Below are positions 60,199 to 64,000 of a stretch of DNA of 64,000 bases, in pieces. This DNA comes from Parasulfuritortus sp049322515 (GTDB taxonomy: Bacteria > Pseudomonadota > Gammaproteobacteria > Burkholderiales > Thiobacillaceae). How positions within the stretch are numbered: the stretch's first letter is position 1; every line of letters starts with the position of its first letter. Below the pieces are notes generated by a model. It made no database searches, was not told where the DNA came from, and saw only the letters and a program-made list of their open reading frames with translations. The position numbers and the translations under genes are program-made. The stretch covers positions 124,001 through 188,000 of the forward strand of contig JBMOQW010000031.1 of the NCBI GenBank assembly GCA_049322515.1, given 5' to 3'.

Positions 60199-61473
60199 AT
60201 GGCTGACAAGCAAGATCACGAGAAACTTCTTTACTGCTCCTTCTGCGGCAAAAGCCAGCACGAAGTACGCAAGCTGATCGCCGGTCCGTCGGTGTTCATC
60301 TGCGACGAGTGTGTCGAGTTGTGCAACGACATCATTCGTGAGGAGGTGCAGAACGCCGGCGCTGACAAGGATGAGGGGGATCGCCTGCCGTTGCCGCAGG
60401 AGATCAGGGATACCCTGGACCAATACGTGATCGGCCAGGCTGTGGCCAAGCGGGCGTTGGCGGTGGCGGTCTACAACCATTACAAGCGCCTGCGCAATCC
60501 GTCATTGGGCAAGGACGACGACGTCGAACTGTCCAAGTCGAACATTCTCCTGATCGGCCCCACCGGTTCCGGCAAGACCCTGCTGGCGCAGACCCTGGCC
60601 CGCCTGCTCAACGTACCGTTCGTGATCTCCGACGCGACCACGCTGACCGAGGCCGGCTACGTCGGCGAGGATGTCGAGAACATCATCCAGAAGCTCTTGC
60701 AAAAGTGCGACTACGATGTCGAGAAGGCCAAGAACGGCATCGTCTACATCGACGAGATCGACAAGATCTCGCGCAAGTCGGACAACCCGTCGATCACCCG
60801 CGATGTGTCCGGTGAAGGCGTGCAGCAGGCCCTGCTCAAGCTGATCGAGGGCACCACCGCCTCGATTCCTCCCCAGGGCGGTCGCAAGCATCCGAACCAG
60901 GAATACATCCAGGTCGATACCACCAACATCCTGTTCATCGTCGGCGGCGCCTTCAGCGGCCTCGACAAGGTGATCCGCAACCGCACCGAGAAGTCGGGCA
61001 TCGGTTTCGGCGCCGAAGTGAAGAGCAAGGACAACCGCAAGGATGTCGGCGAAGTGTTCAAGATGGTCGAGCCGGAAGACCTGATCAAGTACGGCCTGAT
61101 TCCGGAATTCGTTGGTCGCCTGCCGGTCATCGCCACCCTCGAGGAACTCGACGAGGCGGCCTTGGTGCGAATCCTGACCGAGCCGAAGAACGCGCTGGTC
61201 AAGCAGTTCCAGAAGCTGTTCAAGATGGAAGGCGCCGACCTGGAATTCCGCGAGGAAGCCCTGTTCGCCATTGCCAAGGCGGCGCTCAAGCGCAAGACCG
61301 GCGCGCGCGGGCTGCGTTCCATCATCGAGCACGCCCTGCTCGACATCATGTTCGAACTGCCCGGCATGAAGAGTGTCGAAAAGGTGGTCCTGGACGAGAA
61401 GGCGATTTCCGGCGAAGGCCAGCCGCTCCTGATCTACTCCGACCAGGCAAAGCAGACCGCCCAGGCGGGCTGA
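60199..61473 (+). CDS. clpX: ATP-dependent Clp protease ATP-binding subunit
   Basis: This 424-residue AAA+ unfoldase has the N-terminal C4 zinc-binding domain (Cys13, Cys16, Cys35, Cys38), Walker A LIGPTGSGKTLLAQ near residue 115, Walker B IVYIDEIDKIS near 180 and an IGFGAE loop that contacts ClpP. The sensor-2 region GARGLRSIIEH is intact. AGGAAC lies upstream of ATG 60199. It unfolds tagged substrates and feeds ClpP. Confidence 0.98.
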   Translation: MADKQDHEKLLYCSFCGKSQHEVRKLIAGPSVFICDECVELCNDIIREEVQNAGADKDEGDRLPLPQEIRDTLDQYVIGQAVAKRALAVAVYNHYKRLRNPSLGKDDDVELSKSNILLIGPTGSGKTLLAQTLARLLNVPFVISDATTLTEAGYVGEDVENIIQKLLQKCDYDVEKAKNGIVYIDEIDKISRKSDNPSITRDVSGEGVQQALLKLIEGTTASIPPQGGRKHPNQEYIQVDTTNILFIVGGAFSGLDKVIRNRTEKSGIGFGAEVKSKDNRKDVGEVFKMVEPEDLIKYGLIPEFVGRLPVIATLEELDEAALVRILTEPKNALVKQFQKLFKMEGADLEFREEALFAIAKAALKRKTGARGLRSIIEHALLDIMFELPGMKSVEKVVLDEKAISGEGQPLLIYSDQAKQTAQAG

Positions 61474-61482
61474 TTTTCATCC

Positions 61483-61505
61483 GCCGGGTTGAAATTGGAC
61501 CCGGC
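61483..61505 (+). terminator. Stem-loop between clpX and lon
   Basis: GCCGGGT (61483-61489) and ACCCGGC (61499-61505) form a perfect seven-base stem with a nine-base loop, ten bases after the clpX stop. No T-tract follows. Other small stems (CGCCT/AGGCG and GGAGGT/ACCTCC) lie just downstream, before lon. The stem overlaps the proposed heat-shock promoter, so it may be only coincidental. Confidence 0.3.
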
Positions 61506-61516
61506 GCCTGCATCTA
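61489..61516 (+). promoter_or_regulatory. Candidate sigma-32 (heat-shock) promoter for lon
   Basis: TTGAAA (61489-61494) is followed after 13 bases by CTGCATCTA (61508-61516). This matches the sigma-32 pattern (CTTGAAA, 13-15 bases, CCCCATNTA) at six of the eight defined positions of the -10 element. lon is a known heat-shock gene in enterobacteria. The site is 66 bases before the lon ATG. Confidence 0.45.
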
Positions 61517-61582
61517 GGCGATTCGGAGGTGCCGCTCGCGGACCTCCAGTCGCGGTGATCGACAACAGCCAGAGTGATAGCC

Positions 61583-63991
61583 ATGAGCGCAAACGTTGCA
61601 TTTACCAGTTCCCTGACCCTCCCGCTGTTGCCGTTGCGCGACGTGGTGGTGTTCCCCCACATGGTCATCCCGCTGTTCGTGGGACGGCCGAAGTCCATCA
61701 AGGCCCTTGAAGACGCCATGGAGGCCGGAAAGCACATCCTGCTGGTGGCCCAGAAATCGGCCGCCAAGGATGAGCCGGCCTTCGAGGATCTCTACACGGT
61801 GGGCACCATCGCCACCATCCTGCAGATGCTGAAGCTGCCCGATGGCACCGTGAAGGTCCTGGTCGAAGGCACCCAGCGCGTCAACGTCACTGAGTTCATC
61901 GACGAGCAGACGCATTACACCGGACGCGCCGAGCCGGTGCAGGAGAATGCCGACGACGGCAGCGAGGTCGAGGCGATGCGCCGCGCCCTGATCGCCCAGT
62001 TCGACAACTACGTCAAGCTGAACAAGAAGATTCCCCCCGAAATCCTGGCCTCGCTGGCAGGCATCGATGATCCGGGCCGGATGGCCGACACCATCGCGGC
62101 CCATTTGCCGCTGAAGCTGGAACAAAAGCAGGAAATCCTTGAGATCTTCGGCCTCAAGGGCCGGCTCGATCATTTGATGGGCTTCCTGGAAACCGAGATC
62201 GACATCCTCCAGGTCGAAAAGCGCATCCGCGGCCGGGTCAAGCGCCAGATGGAAAAGAGCCAGCGCGAGTACTACCTCAACGAACAGGTCAAGGCGATCC
62301 AGAAGGAACTGGGCGAGATCGAGGAAGGTGCCGAACTCGACGACCTCGAGAAGCGCATCAAAGACGCCCACATGTCCAAGGAAGCGGTCAAGAAGGCCGA
62401 GGCCGAACTGAAGAAGCTGCGCATGATGTCGCCCATGTCGGCCGAGGCGACCGTGGTGCGCACCTATATCGAGACCCTGGTCGGCCTGCCCTGGAAGAAG
62501 AAGACCAAGGTCAGCAAGGACCTCGCCAAGGCCGAGGAGATCCTCGACCAGGACCATTTCGGCCTCGAGAAGGTCAAGGAACGCATCGTCGAATACCTGG
62601 CTGTTCAGCAGCGTGTCGACAAGCTGAAAGCGCCGATCCTCTGCCTGGTCGGGCCACCCGGGGTGGGCAAGACCTCGCTCGGCCAGTCGATCGCCCGCGC
62701 GACCAATCGCAAGTATGTGCGCATGGCGCTGGGCGGTGTACGCGACGAAGCCGAGATTCGTGGCCACAGGCGCACCTATATCGGTTCCCTGCCGGGCAAG
62801 ATCCTGCAAAGCATGACCAAGGTCGGCGTGCGCAACCCCATGTTCCTGCTCGACGAGGTGGACAAGCTGGGCCAGGACTTCCGGGGCGACCCGTCCTCCG
62901 CGTTGCTGGAAGTGCTCGACCCCGAGCAGAACCACACCTTCCAGGATCACTACGTCGAGGTCGAATTCGACCTGTCCGACGTGATGTTCGTGGCCACCGC
63001 GAACAACCTCAACATTCCCGGCCCGCTGCTCGACCGGATGGAAGTGATCCGTCTGTCTGGCTATACCGAGGACGAGAAAGTCAGCATTGCGGTGCGTTAC
63101 CTGCTGCCCAAGCAAATGAAGAACAACGGACTGCAGGATACCGAGCTCAATGTCAGTGAAGCCGCCCTGCGTGACATCGTCCGCTACTACACCCGCGAAG
63201 CCGGCGTCCGCAGCCTGGAACGCGAGATCGCCAAGATCTGCCGCAAGGCCGTCACCGCTCACACCTTGAAAAAGGCCAAAGGCAAGATCAACGTCACACC
63301 CAAGAACCTCGACAAGTATCTCGGCGTGCGACGTTTCACCTACGGCATCGCCGAAAAGGAAAACCAGATTGGCCAGGTCACCGGCCTGGCCTGGACCGAA
63401 GTGGGTGGCGAACTGCTGACCATCGAGGCGACCCTGATGCCCGGCAAGGGCAACATCATCCGTACCGGCCAACTGGGCGACGTGATGAAGGAATCGATCG
63501 AGGCCGCCCGCACCGTGGTGCGTAGCCGGGCCAAGGTACTCGGCATCGCAGTGGAAAAGTTCGAGAAGAACGACATGCACATCCACTTGCCCGAGGGGGC
63601 TACACCCAAGGACGGCCCCTCCGCTGGTATCGCGCTGACGACCGCCATGGTTTCGGTGCACACAGGTATTCCTGTTCGTTGTGATGTCGCCATGACCGGC
63701 GAGATCACCCTGCGTGGCGAGGTTTTGCCCATCGGCGGCCTCAAGGAAAAGCTGCTCGCGGCGCATCGCGGCGGCATCAAGCAGGTGTTGATCCCACAGG
63801 ACAACGTCAAGGATCTGGTCGACATTCCAGACAACATCAAAAACAAGCTCGACATCCAGCCAGTCAAGTGGATCGAGCAGGTGCTGGACTTCGCGCTGGA
63901 ACGCAAGCCGGAGCCGCTGTCGGAAGAGGCCGCTGAAGCGACAACGCCGGTGCCACCAAAGGAAGACCCAGCGACCCTGTTGACACATTGA
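61583..63991 (+). CDS. lon: Endopeptidase La (Lon protease)
   Basis: This 802-residue ATP-dependent protease has an N-terminal substrate-recognition domain (LPLLPLRDVVVFPHMVIPLFVG at the start), a coiled middle (about 190-280), the AAA+ module with Walker A VGPPGVGKTSLGQ near residue 355 and Walker B MFLLDEVDKLG, and the C-terminal protease domain with the Ser680 (KDGPSAGI) / Lys723 (GGLKEKLL) dyad. I start at ATG 61583 (MSANVAF); a GTG nine bases upstream is also in frame. It degrades misfolded and regulatory proteins. The long antisense frame opposite it is a codon-bias shadow. Confidence 0.98.
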   Translation: MSANVAFTSSLTLPLLPLRDVVVFPHMVIPLFVGRPKSIKALEDAMEAGKHILLVAQKSAAKDEPAFEDLYTVGTIATILQMLKLPDGTVKVLVEGTQRVNVTEFIDEQTHYTGRAEPVQENADDGSEVEAMRRALIAQFDNYVKLNKKIPPEILASLAGIDDPGRMADTIAAHLPLKLEQKQEILEIFGLKGRLDHLMGFLETEIDILQVEKRIRGRVKRQMEKSQREYYLNEQVKAIQKELGEIEEGAELDDLEKRIKDAHMSKEAVKKAEAELKKLRMMSPMSAEATVVRTYIETLVGLPWKKKTKVSKDLAKAEEILDQDHFGLEKVKERIVEYLAVQQRVDKLKAPILCLVGPPGVGKTSLGQSIARATNRKYVRMALGGVRDEAEIRGHRRTYIGSLPGKILQSMTKVGVRNPMFLLDEVDKLGQDFRGDPSSALLEVLDPEQNHTFQDHYVEVEFDLSDVMFVATANNLNIPGPLLDRMEVIRLSGYTEDEKVSIAVRYLLPKQMKNNGLQDTELNVSEAALRDIVRYYTREAGVRSLEREIAKICRKAVTAHTLKKAKGKINVTPKNLDKYLGVRRFTYGIAEKENQIGQVTGLAWTEVGGELLTIEATLMPGKGNIIRTGQLGDVMKESIEAARTVVRSRAKVLGIAVEKFEKNDMHIHLPEGATPKDGPSAGIALTTAMVSVHTGIPVRCDVAMTGEITLRGEVLPIGGLKEKLLAAHRGGIKQVLIPQDNVKDLVDIPDNIKNKLDIQPVKWIEQVLDFALERKPEPLSEEAAEATTPVPPKEDPATLLTH

Positions 63992-64000
63992 CCCGGGCCT

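Noticed and set aside
61514..63988. Long minus-strand open frame (824 codons) opposite lon
   Set aside because: It mirrors the lon codons exactly, with leucine and histidine-rich shadow composition and no domain. lon itself is unmistakable.

Overview
The window is 64 kb of high-GC DNA from a Gram-negative bacterium, most likely a betaproteobacterium. The evidence is the tig-clpP-clpX-lon block at the right end, Kdo/LPS genes (waaA, kdsD), and a complete exosortase A (XrtA/EpsH) exopolysaccharide locus of the kind common in Rhodocyclales and Nitrosomonadales. Genus is not resolved. Almost the whole window (1-58001) is one surface-polysaccharide and protein-sorting locus.

Layout. (1) 1-10225: the XrtA core. 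It holds a GspA-type ATPase (cut by the window edge), a polysaccharide deacetylase, a FemAB-like protein, a TIGR03087-type glycosyltransferase, exosortase A fused to an EpsI domain, a TIGR03088-type glycosyltransferase and an AsnB-type amidotransferase. Small accessory genes break it up: a decayed HigB with intact HigA, a DUF2283 protein and a DUF6883/DUF4926 pair. (2) 10412-16634: glycosyltransferases, a UDP-GlcNAc 2-epimerase, a sulfotransferase and an O-antigen-ligase/Wzy-like membrane protein. (3) 16664-28833, minus strand: a glycosyltransferase island with two WbsX-like proteins, an apiosidase-like (DUF4038) secreted protein and a methyltransferase. Its base composition falls towards the right. 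(4) 29220-38328, minus strand: an ABC polysaccharide exporter (one Wzm, two Wzt), a beta-propeller protein, a Wzx-type flippase, a TPR protein and WaaA, followed by KdsD (to 39361). (5) 39757-43838, plus strand: a tight three-gene cassette of a DegT-like PLP enzyme, a second FemAB/GNAT-like protein and a second AsnB homologue that has lost its glutaminase cysteine. (6) 43873-49827: the conserved but biochemically obscure XrtA accessory module. It has two alpha/beta hydrolases fused into one gene, an acyl carrier protein, an AMP-forming ligase and a PLP decarboxylase, with a VapBC toxin-antitoxin pair inserted in the middle. (7) 49848-58001: a second deacetylase, two convergent paralogous beta-helix proteins, a YdcF/SanA-like protein, and TviB, TviC and GalE. 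(8) 58237-63991: tig, clpP, clpX and lon, with a candidate heat-shock promoter before lon.

How it fits together (inference). TviB and TviC should supply UDP-GalNAcA, WecB UDP-ManNAc and GalE UDP-Gal. The many glycosyltransferases assemble repeat units. AsnB-type enzymes may amidate uronic acids. The sulfotransferase, methyltransferase and deacetylases would decorate the chain, and both a Wzx/Wzy-like route and an ABC route are available for export. XrtA would cleave and anchor PEP-CTERM proteins into this matrix, although no PEP-CTERM protein is encoded in the window. The most interesting uncharacterised chemistry is the ACP/AMP-ligase/PLP-decarboxylase/fused-hydrolase module together with the cysteine-less AsnB cassette. 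Together these could make an amine and couple it to the polysaccharide or to the sorted proteins.
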